From an uncultured Holophagaceae bacterium (GTDB lineage Bacteria; Acidobacteriota; Holophagae; Holophagales; Holophagaceae), in contig CAIXHJ010000375.1 in the NCBI GenBank assembly GCA_903919165.1, positions 1-6,208 of the forward strand: a stretch of DNA of 6,208 bases. Direction: 5' to 3'. The notes beneath the pieces are model-generated. The model had not been told where the DNA came from and searched no databases. It saw only the letters and a list, made by a program, of their open reading frames with translations. The first letter of the stretch is position 1. Every line of letters begins with the position of its first letter. Shown here piece by piece: positions 1 through 5,045 of the stretch. A program made the translations under genes and the position numbers.

Positions 1-44
1 CGGATCTGTCGCCGGTGGCGGCGTGGCTCAAGGAGTTGAAGTAG
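1..44 (+). CDS. C-terminal end of an unidentified protein (partial)
   Basis: Reading from base 3, the strand is open and encodes DLSPVAAWLKELK followed by a TAG stop at 42-44. This looks like an amphipathic C-terminal helix. The other two forward frames give less protein-like text. The tail is too short to name a family. The stop is immediately followed by the reverse-strand stop of the next gene (TAG|CTA), so the two genes converge with no spacer. That arrangement is the main support for this being a real gene end. Confidence 0.4.
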   Translation, partial: DLSPVAAWLKELK

Positions 45-473
45 CTACTTCGCCTCGGCGGGCACGGGGATGAAGAGGGTATGGATGCCGCCATTGGTGG
101 AGGCCATGCCTGACAGCGTGAGGGTCTGGGCCATCCGCTCGCTGAGGTACTTGGCCAGGCTCGCCTGCCCGTCCCGCCGCGGGTGGTGGGGCTCAGGCAT
201 GACGATGTAGAGCGTTCCATCCGCAGTGACTATGCCCGCGGGGGACCCGGAGGCCACGCACTTCGCGCCGCAGGCCTTGTGCCCCTCGCCCCGCTTGCCG
301 AGCTGGGTGTAGCAGGAGACATCCACCACCTCGCCGGTCACCGTGAGTGGCTTGGCCTCGGCCAGCACTTTCTTGTTCGCGTCGGTGCCGGCGGCCTCCA
401 GGGTGGTGGCAGACCAGGCCGGGGCCTGCGGTGCGGGAGACTGGAGCATGAGAAGACAGGCGATGAGAAGCAT
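45..473 (-). CDS. Small secreted protein with three conserved-looking cysteines, function unknown
   Basis: This encodes a 142-residue protein. A hydrophobic N-terminus (residues 1-10, MLLIACLLML) followed by a Pro/Ala-rich stretch looks like a signal peptide, so the protein is probably periplasmic or secreted, although no positive charge precedes the hydrophobic core. The mature part has a core around residues 44-93: TGEVVDVSCY, then KRGEGHKACGAKC, then a beta-rich GIVTADGTLYIVMP. Cysteines C54, C68 and C72 (C-x13-C-x3-C) with H66 could form a disulfide, metal or haem-related site; this is inference. I recall similar GEVVD-x-xCY proteins from acidobacteria, but no function. The ATG at 473-471 is preferred over a GTG 18 bases upstream because a GGGAGGG site sits just before it. 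It lies 73 bp downstream of the TetR gene on the same strand, with no clear terminator between, so co-transcription is possible. Confidence 0.72.
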   Translation of the reverse strand: MLLIACLLMLQSPAPQAPAWSATTLEAAGTDANKKVLAEAKPLTVTGEVVDVSCYTQLGKRGEGHKACGAKCVASGSPAGIVTADGTLYIVMPEPHHPRRDGQASLAKYLSERMAQTLTLSGMASTNGGIHTLFIPVPAEAK

Positions 474-476
474 GGT

Positions 477-484
477 CCCTCCCT
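477..484 (-). promoter_or_regulatory. Ribosome binding site of the three-cysteine protein
   Basis: On the reverse strand AGGGAGGG precedes the ATG at 473-471 by three bases, with a GGAGG core four bases away. It decides the start: the upstream GTG at 491-489 has no comparable site. Confidence 0.6.
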
Positions 485-546
485 GGGGCACATCTTCAGG
501 TTACTCCCTGTCTGAGGCCGGACAAGACCCGCTTCCCCAGCGTCAA

Positions 547-1413
547 CTACATTCCCGCTATGTAACGCTCGATTCCATCAAGTACACGCTCGAGGCCGAA
601 ATCGAAGCTCTCGTCCATCGTACGCGGCTTGCCGCCTCGTGCCGGCAACGGTGACACACCCGAAATGCCTCCCGATTGCGAGGTGAGAATGGCGGATAGA
701 TTCGGATAGCGCGGGTCGTTGATTGCGCGACAGAGGTCTGCACCCACTGCCTTCGCCCACTCGTCGGTTGAAATACCGCGAGACAGGGCTCTCGCCAGTG
801 AAATGGCCGTATCAGAGGCTCCGCTCACGTAGGCATGGACCACGCTGAGCATGTCCATCATGTCCTCGGGACTCAGACCCGTCTCAGCAATGGTCTGAAG
901 GAACGCTTCGTGCCAACTCAGCCAGTTGGGTCCATGGGGAGCTGCGACGAACGGGAGTTCCGCCAACCAGGGCCGCGAACATAGCATCGCCCGCTTTGCA
1001 TAGGCCCAGTGCTTCACTTCCTGACGCCAGCCCTCGCGCGGGCCGCTCCTTTGCGGCGGCGTCCCCATGGCCGCGTCGACGGAAGCGTCGATCAGCGCCT
1101 CCTTGTTAGGGAAGTAGCGGTAGAGCGCCATCGTGCTGAACCCAAGTCTTTCTGCGACCGTGTGCATCGTCAGAGCAGCGAGACCGTCCCCGTCTGCAAC
1201 GCTAATCGCCGCCAGTACGACGTCCTCGCGGCTCAGCTTTGGTTTCGATCCGCGGCTTGGCCGTGGCTGAGCCTCCCAAAGCAGTTGGCTTCGCTTTCGA
1301 AGCTCCTGACCAGCGCTTTCAGGGTTGGTGGATGCCTGTGGGATGTCCTCGCGGCTTCGCGCAGGCTTGGTCCCAGTGCCTGGCGGATGCCCTTGGCCAG
1401 TCTTTCCCGACAT
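547..1413 (-). CDS. TetR/AcrR-family transcriptional repressor
   Basis: This encodes a 288-residue DNA-binding regulator. The TetR N-terminal domain spans about residues 58-115. Its helix-turn-helix is around 82-101, with LTMHTVAERLGFSTMALYRY followed by FPNKEALID, the usual TetR signature. The segment before it, LWEAQPRPSRGSKPKLSRED, resembles the entry to the domain in TetR proteins that have a tetracycline-repressor-like C-terminal domain. The remaining 170 residues are a helical ligand-binding and dimerisation domain, with no ligand predictable from sequence. A polar, low-complexity N-terminal extension of about 45 residues is longer than usual. The ATG at 1413-1411 has a strong purine-rich ribosome binding site; an earlier GTG at 1467 lies inside the operator and is unlikely. 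The gene is divergent from the outer-membrane protein gene, which it most likely represses together with itself. Confidence 0.93.
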   Translation of the reverse strand: MSGKTGQGHPPGTGTKPARSREDIPQASTNPESAGQELRKRSQLLWEAQPRPSRGSKPKLSREDVVLAAISVADGDGLAALTMHTVAERLGFSTMALYRYFPNKEALIDASVDAAMGTPPQRSGPREGWRQEVKHWAYAKRAMLCSRPWLAELPFVAAPHGPNWLSWHEAFLQTIAETGLSPEDMMDMLSVVHAYVSGASDTAISLARALSRGISTDEWAKAVGADLCRAINDPRYPNLSAILTSQSGGISGVSPLPARGGKPRTMDESFDFGLERVLDGIERYIAGM

Positions 1414-1417
1414 GTCA

Positions 1418-1430
1418 CTCCCCTTCCTTT
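1418..1430 (-). promoter_or_regulatory. Ribosome binding site of the TetR gene
   Basis: On the reverse strand AAAGGAAGGGGAG lies four bases before the ATG at 1413-1411. It fixes the start of the repressor at that ATG rather than the GTG at 1467-1465. Confidence 0.7.
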
Positions 1431-1452
1431 GAGAATTTACTTGAATAAAACT

Positions 1453-1467
1453 GTGTACATCATACAC
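1453..1467. promoter_or_regulatory. Putative TetR operator (15-bp inverted repeat)
   Basis: GTGTA-CATCA-TACAC is an exact 5-bp inverted repeat around a 5-bp spacer, located between a TetR gene and its divergent neighbour. Its size suits a TetR dimer site. It overlaps both predicted -10 boxes. The symmetry is seen directly; binding by the adjacent repressor is inferred from the usual behaviour of divergently arranged TetR genes. Confidence 0.55.
1459..1464 (-). promoter_or_regulatory. Predicted -10 box of the TetR gene promoter
   Basis: The reverse strand reads TATGAT, 5 of 6 matches to the -10 consensus, about 45 bases upstream of the repressor ATG. No good -35 box is visible at the usual distance (around 1482-1487). 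The box lies in the centre of the inverted repeat at 1453-1467 and overlaps the -10 box of the opposite promoter, so autoregulation and competition between the two polymerases are both plausible. Confidence 0.4.
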
Positions 1468-1500
1468 TATTGTTTGTGAGATGAAGACTCATCCACACAT

Positions 1501-1504
1501 GGAG
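1501..1504 (+). promoter_or_regulatory. Ribosome binding site of the outer-membrane protein gene
   Basis: GGAG lies six bases before the ATG at 1511. The earlier in-frame ATG at 1481 has only a weak GTGAG before it and would sit almost at the predicted transcription start, so 1511 is the better start. Confidence 0.5.
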
Positions 1505-1510
1505 ATCACA

Positions 1511-2167
1511 ATGTCCAACAGCTCCTTTACTTCCATCGTCCCATTACGCACCGCCCGTGTCGGTCGCCAAGGGTTCACGCGCACCCTGTTCGGGACCATT
1601 GGGGCAGTCGTTATGCTCCTCGCCTCGACGCGCCCCGCCGAAGCCCAATCACCGCCCCAGCCACCGGCGGCTTGGGAATTCTACGTCTCCGGCGGCTGGC
1701 TCATGCCCACCAGCGCTCAGCGGGCCAGCATCAAGACGGCAGACCTGACGGCAGTGGTTGTGTCCTATGTCCCGCGCCCATCATTCACCATCACGAGCAC
1801 CTTTGAATGGGCGCGGAGCCACGACCTCGCCGTCGCTGGCGAGCCTAAGCTCGACGTCTTTATTTGTGATGTAGGAGCTGAAGTGCGCGCCCCCCAGATG
1901 TCCCTGGGCGGCACCTGGAAGGTCGCACCTTTTGTCGGCATCGGTGGCGGCGCTCGGAGTTACAACATCCCCAAGCTCCCCGTCAACCCCACGTACAACC
2001 TCGCCGCCTATGGCAGCGTCGGAGGTGAGTTCGCCATCCACCGCGTGCATCTGCGCCTCGAGGTCCGAGACAATGTGTCCAGCTTCAAGCCACTCGCAGG
2101 AGGCGGCAAGTCCGCCACGCGCAACGATGTCGTCGTCATGCTCGGTCTGCGCTTCACCAAGGATTGA
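1511..2167 (+). CDS. Outer-membrane beta-barrel protein
   Basis: This encodes 218 residues. The N-terminus has a positively charged n-region (R13, R16, R19, R24), a hydrophobic core (LFGTIGAVVMLLAS) and a signal peptidase I-type end, RPAEA|Q, with cleavage after about residue 45. The mature protein of about 173 residues alternates hydrophobic and polar positions with glycine and aromatic residues: WEFYVSGGWLMPT near its start, then several predicted strands, and NDVVVMLGLRFTKD at the end. This is the pattern of a small outer-membrane barrel of roughly eight strands. The segment KLDVFICDVGAEVRAP and the later RLEVRDNV are typical of outer-membrane beta-barrel domain proteins. Function could be a porin-like or structural role; no enzyme motif is visible. 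It is the first gene of the TetR-controlled group. Starting at 1481 would add ten residues. Confidence 0.8.
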   Translation: MSNSSFTSIVPLRTARVGRQGFTRTLFGTIGAVVMLLASTRPAEAQSPPQPPAAWEFYVSGGWLMPTSAQRASIKTADLTAVVVSYVPRPSFTITSTFEWARSHDLAVAGEPKLDVFICDVGAEVRAPQMSLGGTWKVAPFVGIGGGARSYNIPKLPVNPTYNLAAYGSVGGEFAIHRVHLRLEVRDNVSSFKPLAGGGKSATRNDVVVMLGLRFTKD

Positions 2168-2266
2168 GCCGGAACGGCGTGTCCACGCTGCTCACGCCCA
2201 ATTCTGGGCAACCGGCACCTTTACACCGGTCTTTGCTCACCACGCGACAACTTGTTCGCTCGACAG

Positions 2267-2272
2267 AAGGAG
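2267..2272 (+). promoter_or_regulatory. Ribosome binding site that selects a GTG start for the DUF2306 gene
   Basis: AAGGAG lies eight bases before GTG at 2281. No comparable site precedes the upstream in-frame TTG at 2164, which overlaps the stop of the previous gene. Confidence 0.6.
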
Positions 2273-2280
2273 CCTTCGAA

Positions 2281-2973
2281 GTGACCTCTTCTACCAAATC
2301 CGAATGGTTCAATCCTGCCGGGTTGATCGCGCTCAGCTTCGTTCCCGTTTTAGCCGGCACCTTCCGCCTGATCCAGCTTGGCGGAGGCGCAGACATCACG
2401 CCGGACAACGCCCGGTTCTTCGCGACACCTTTGCCCGTGGTGCTGCACATCATAAGCGTCACCATCTACTGTGTCCTCGGTGCCTTCCAGTTTGCCCCCG
2501 GATTTCGCCGTCGCCGGCCCGACTGGCACCGTGTTGCCGGGAGGGTTGTGGTCCCTTGTGGACTTGTCGCCGCGCTCACTGGTTTGTGGATGGCCCAGTT
2601 TTATCCGCGCCCCCAATTTGACGGAACGCTTCTTTACGCCATCCGACTGTTGGTCGGTTCTGCGATGGTTCTGTTCATCTATCTCGGCATGGCCGCTATC
2701 TGGCGAGGCGACATCCTGGGCCACCACCCTTGGATGATGCGCGGTTATGCCCTCGGCCTTGGTGCGGGTACTCAGGTTCTGACCCATCTGCCATGGTACC
2801 TGTTCCCCAGCATACGGGGGGAACAAACAAGAGCAGCTCTCATGGGGGCGGGCTGGGCCAGCAACCTCGCCCTGGTCGAATGGATCCTTATGCGCGAACG
2901 TGCGAAGGTTCTTCACATGGCACTCGCGTCAGCAGAGCAACCAGGACACAGCAAAACAGGAGGCACACCGTGA
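2281..2973 (+). CDS. DUF2306-type integral membrane protein
   Basis: This encodes 230 residues with six predicted membrane segments, at about 12-30, 51-73, 85-105, 118-140, 155-175 and 185-203. The motif series LHIISVTIYCVLGAFQF, then PDWHRVAGRVV, then GHHPWMMRGYALGLG matches the pattern of the DUF2306 predicted membrane protein family as I know it. Histidines H56, H83, H148/H149 and H169 sit at or near helix ends, an arrangement that recalls haem-binding membrane bundles, but haem binding is inference. The C-terminal tail after about 205 is polar and probably cytoplasmic. The GTG start is chosen for its ribosome binding site; a TTG start at 2164 would add 39 unlikely residues. The gene follows the outer-membrane protein gene by 113 bp, with no convincing terminator between, and precedes the secreted hydrolase by 86 bp. 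Confidence 0.8.
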   Translation: MTSSTKSEWFNPAGLIALSFVPVLAGTFRLIQLGGGADITPDNARFFATPLPVVLHIISVTIYCVLGAFQFAPGFRRRRPDWHRVAGRVVVPCGLVAALTGLWMAQFYPRPQFDGTLLYAIRLLVGSAMVLFIYLGMAAIWRGDILGHHPWMMRGYALGLGAGTQVLTHLPWYLFPSIRGEQTRAALMGAGWASNLALVEWILMRERAKVLHMALASAEQPGHSKTGGTP

Positions 2974-2989
2974 CCCTGAAAGACGTAAT

Positions 2990-3006
2990 GGCGGCCCAAA
3001 GCCGCC
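2990..3006 (+). repeat. Perfect GC hairpin in the gap before the hydrolase gene
   Basis: GGCGGC-CCAAA-GCCGCC forms a six-pair all-GC stem with a five-base loop, 17 bases after the DUF2306 stop. No run of T follows, so it is not a standard intrinsic terminator. It could be an mRNA processing or stabilising structure between operon members, or chance in a GC-rich gap. Confidence 0.4.
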
Positions 3007-3045
3007 GAGTAGTGACGACGTCGGCCAATACGAGCGCAATATACC

Positions 3046-3053
3046 TAAGGAGG
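3046..3053 (+). promoter_or_regulatory. Consensus-like ribosome binding site of the hydrolase gene
   Basis: TAAGGAGG, essentially a full anti-16S match, lies six bases before the ATG at 3060. It shows that the long open stretch upstream in the same frame (from 2730) is not translated as part of this protein, and it predicts efficient translation. Confidence 0.75.
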
Positions 3054-3059
3054 ATTGCC

Positions 3060-4073
3060 ATGAAAGCAATTGCTCAGTGCTACCTAGTCTGCCTTTCCTT
3101 TCTGCTCTTCGCGACCCTGCCCTTGGCCGCCCAGGTGGGCTGGTCCCAATACGAGATCCCCGGCAAGGACGAGGGCGCTCCAGCCATCTCAGTGGCGCTC
3201 TACTACCCCAGCCCATCGCCAAGCCGGGACATCCCCATGGGTCCCTTCATGATCCACGCCGCCATAAAGGGTGGGTCGGGCCCAACGGTCAAGGGGCTGA
3301 TCGTGCTGAGCCACGGGCTGGGCGGCTCGGAGCTCGCCCATAGCCGATTGGCCGAGGCCCTGGCCGCACATGGCTACTTGGTGGCCGCCCTTCGCCATCC
3401 AGGCGACAACTGGATGGACGGTTCCTTGTTAAAGAAGACCCCGGAGCGCTATTTCTTCGAACGGCCGCGCCAAGTCAGCCGGGTCATCGATGCCTTGATG
3501 GCCGACCCGAACTGGAAGGACCGCATCGCCCGCGACGCCAAGGGCCCGCGAATCGGCGCCCTTGGTCATTCGGCCGGGGGCTATACAGTCCTGGCCCTGG
3601 CCGGGGGTGTCCCCGACCTGGCCCAGTCGAATCGGCACTGCCGGGAGGAAGGCAAGGACGATCCATTGTTCTGCCACACCGGCGGCACCGAGTGGCCTGT
3701 CGTCCCACCCCAGGCTGGCCCACCCCTGAAGGACGAACGGGTTCGCGCTGTGGTGGCCATGGCCCCCGTGGGCGTCCTGTTCACTGCCGAGTCCCTGGCC
3801 AAGGTCCAGGTCCCGGTTGCGATCTATGCTGGGGCGAAGGACCGCTGGCTGGTGCCGCGCTTCCACGCCATGTGGGTCGCAAAAAATTTATCTGGTGCGG
3901 AACTTCACATGGTGCCCAACGCCTGGCACTTTGCCTTCACGGATACACCCAGCATCCCCATTCAGACCCCGGACGGCGACATCGCCGCCGACCCACCCGG
4001 GTTCGACCGGGCCGCCTTTCTGAAAATACTGGGGCCAGAAATTGCGGACTTCTTTGACAAGACACTTAAATAG
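3060..4073 (+). CDS. Secreted alpha/beta hydrolase, dienelactone-hydrolase-like
   Basis: This encodes 337 residues. A signal peptide covers about residues 1-24 (basic K2, hydrophobic CYLVCLSFLLFATL, then PLAA|Q), so the enzyme acts in the periplasm or outside the cell. The mature fold shows a GLIVLSHGLGG strand and oxyanion-hole segment (79-89), a nucleophile elbow GHSAGG with S171, an acid residue in YAGAKDRW (D261), and a histidine in PNAWHFAF (H290), completing a Ser-Asp-His triad in the correct order. This matches predicted dienelactone hydrolases and related esterases; the true substrate (ester, lactone or lipid) cannot be told. An insert between about residues 185 and 225 carries C194 and C205, which could form a disulfide in the exported protein. 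The C-terminus (EIADFFDKTLK) looks natural. It is the last gene of the module and its TAG directly abuts a foreign gene remnant. Confidence 0.9.
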   Translation: MKAIAQCYLVCLSFLLFATLPLAAQVGWSQYEIPGKDEGAPAISVALYYPSPSPSRDIPMGPFMIHAAIKGGSGPTVKGLIVLSHGLGGSELAHSRLAEALAAHGYLVAALRHPGDNWMDGSLLKKTPERYFFERPRQVSRVIDALMADPNWKDRIARDAKGPRIGALGHSAGGYTVLALAGGVPDLAQSNRHCREEGKDDPLFCHTGGTEWPVVPPQAGPPLKDERVRAVVAMAPVGVLFTAESLAKVQVPVAIYAGAKDRWLVPRFHAMWVAKNLSGAELHMVPNAWHFAFTDTPSIPIQTPDGDIAADPPGFDRAAFLKILGPEIADFFDKTLK

Positions 4074-4215
4074 ATTGGGCCTTTGGATCCGAACTTCCCA
4101 GGGCCATACATTGTATGGGCATGGCGGTAATGTGGTGGGATTCAGTGCCGAGGTGGAGGCTGATCCTTCGGCCCGTACCCTTGTTGTGATCCTCCAGAAC
4201 GGTGCGGACGTGTAA
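4074..4215 (+). pseudogene. 3' remnant of a beta-lactamase-related serine hydrolase gene
   Basis: Read in the frame one base out of step with the preceding gene (codons from 4075; stop TAA at 4213-4215), this stretch encodes LGLWIRTSQGHTLYGHGG, followed by NVVGFSAEVEADPSARTLVV and ILQNGADV. The HGG-N-x-x-GFS pattern and the following strand ending in LQN are the C-terminal signature of serine hydrolases of the class C beta-lactamase family, where HxG is the third catalytic motif. The SxxK and YxN motifs are missing, and so is any start codon or ribosome binding site: the frame is closed by a stop at 4021-4023 within the hydrolase gene. It is therefore the last 46 or so codons of a gene whose front has been lost. 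The sequence is still undamaged in frame, which suggests a fairly recent loss. Otherwise this 218-bp gap would count as plain intergenic DNA. Confidence 0.7.
4104..4118. repeat. 15-bp near-perfect palindrome inside the remnant
   Basis: CCATACA-T-TGTATGG is an exact seven-base inverted repeat around one base. It looks like an operator but lies within the codons for HTLYG of the serine-hydrolase remnant, so it may simply reflect former coding sequence. No promoter elements are evident beside it. Confidence 0.3.
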
Positions 4216-4291
4216 TTGTCGTCAGGCTGCCGCTGGGCACTTCCGCCACTCCCCCTTGCTATCCTGTCCCTTCAATCAAATCGGAGGTCCC
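4216..4291. other. Intergenic region before fabG
   Basis: These 76 bases should contain the fabG promoter if fabG is not read from upstream. TATCCT at 4260-4265 is a possible -10 box (4 of 6 matches) without a clear -35 partner. GGAGG at 4283-4287, four bases before the ATG, is a good ribosome binding site. No terminator hairpin with a T tract is visible for the genes upstream. Confidence 0.35.
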
Positions 4292-5038
4292 ATGTTCAGG
4301 CTCGACGGCAAGGTTGCTCTCGTTACGGGTGCCAGCCAGGGCATCGGTGAGGCCATTGCGAAGCAGCTCGCCGCCCAGGGCGCCACCGTGGTCTGCGCGG
4401 CCCGAACGCTGAGGAAGCTCCAGGAGGTGGCGGATGCCATTACCGCCCAGGGGGGCAGGGCGGATGTGGTGGTGGCCGATCTCTCGGATACGGCCTCCGT
4501 CCGAGCGGCAGTTGCGACGACCATCGAACGCCATGGTGCCCTCCACATCCTGGTGAACAACGCCGGCATCACTCGCGACAAGCTGCTCATCCAGATGAAG
4601 GAGGAGGACTGGGACGCGGTGATCGACACCAATCTCAAGGGTGCGTGGACAGCCATCCAGGCTGCCACCAAGCCCATGATGAAGCAGCGCTGGGGACGCA
4701 TCATCAACATCGCCTCCGTGGTGGGCCAGACGGGCAATCCGGGCCAGGCGAACTATGTGGCCGCGAAGGCCGGCCTCATCGGCCTCACCAAGTCCGTGGC
4801 CCGGGAACTCGCCAGCAGGAACGTCACGGCCAACGCGGTGACGCCGGGCTACATCGAAACCGCGATGACGGCGGGTCTGTCCGAGGATGTGAAAACCGAG
4901 TTCACCAAGCAGATCCCCCTGGGCCGCATGGGCACCGCGACCGACATCGCGTCTGCCGTCGTCTTCCTAGCCAGCGATGAGGCGGGCTACATCACGGGCC
5001 AGGTCCTCAGTGTGAACGGCGGAATGCTCATGGCCTGA
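4292..5038 (+). CDS. fabG: 3-oxoacyl-[acyl-carrier-protein] reductase
   Basis: This encodes 248 residues, the usual FabG length. It is a cytoplasmic short-chain dehydrogenase that reduces 3-oxoacyl-ACP to 3-hydroxyacyl-ACP with NADPH in fatty-acid elongation. The dinucleotide-binding motif TGASQGIG is at 12-19, R38 after the second strand fits NADPH preference, NNAG is at 89-92, and the catalytic tetrad is N114, S142, Y155 and K159 (YVAAK). Several segments are close to FabG rather than to general family members: AGITRDKLLIQMKEEDWD, RWGRIINIASVVG, and the C-terminal ITGQVLSVNGGM. The ATG at 4292 follows GGAGG by four bases; a longer frame from 4202 adds 30 residues that do not resemble FabG. 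No other fatty-acid genes are in the window. A related acyl-CoA or polyhydroxyalkanoate reductase role cannot be excluded. Confidence 0.92.
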   Translation: MFRLDGKVALVTGASQGIGEAIAKQLAAQGATVVCAARTLRKLQEVADAITAQGGRADVVVADLSDTASVRAAVATTIERHGALHILVNNAGITRDKLLIQMKEEDWDAVIDTNLKGAWTAIQAATKPMMKQRWGRIINIASVVGQTGNPGQANYVAAKAGLIGLTKSVARELASRNVTANAVTPGYIETAMTAGLSEDVKTEFTKQIPLGRMGTATDIASAVVFLASDEAGYITGQVLSVNGGMLMA

Positions 5039-5045
5039 GTGGGCA

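Larger units (their letters stand above)
1441..1468 (+). promoter_or_regulatory. Predicted sigma-70-type promoter of the outer-membrane protein operon
   Basis: A -35-like TTGAAT (1441-1446) and a -10-like TACACT (1463-1468) are separated by 16 bases, each matching 4 of 6 consensus positions. The region is visibly more AT-rich than its surroundings. Transcription would start near 1475, giving a leader of about 36 bases to the ATG at 1511. The -10 box overlaps the right arm of the inverted repeat, as expected for a repressed promoter. Confidence 0.4.

Noticed and set aside
456..473. Lipobox-like LIAC at the start of the three-cysteine protein
   Set aside because: Only five residues precede the cysteine from the preferred start, with no basic residues, which is too short for a lipoprotein signal peptide.
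1480..1493. Small hairpin GATGA-AGAC-TCATC in the leader of the outer-membrane protein gene
   Set aside because: The five-pair AT-containing stem is weak and does not cover the ribosome binding site, so a regulatory role is not supported.
2176..2198. Inverted repeat GGCGTG...CACGCC after the outer-membrane protein gene as a terminator
   Set aside because: The stem is only six pairs with an 11-base loop and no T tract follows, so it does not support a transcription end between the two genes.
2164..2280. TTG start at 2164 for the DUF2306 protein
   Set aside because: It overlaps the previous stop codon, has no good ribosome binding site and adds a polar stretch that does not fit the family. 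GTG at 2281 has AAGGAG at proper spacing.
2730..3059. In-frame open stretch upstream of the hydrolase that would make a 447-residue protein
   Set aside because: It overlaps the DUF2306 gene in another frame, reads as non-protein-like sequence, and is separated from the hydrolase by a consensus ribosome binding site directly before a signal peptide starting at 3060.
4104..4118. Palindrome CCATACATTGTATGG as an operator for fabG
   Set aside because: It lies in the coding frame of the serine-hydrolase remnant and almost 200 bases before fabG with no promoter boxes nearby. A seven-base repeat of this kind can occur by chance in several kilobases.
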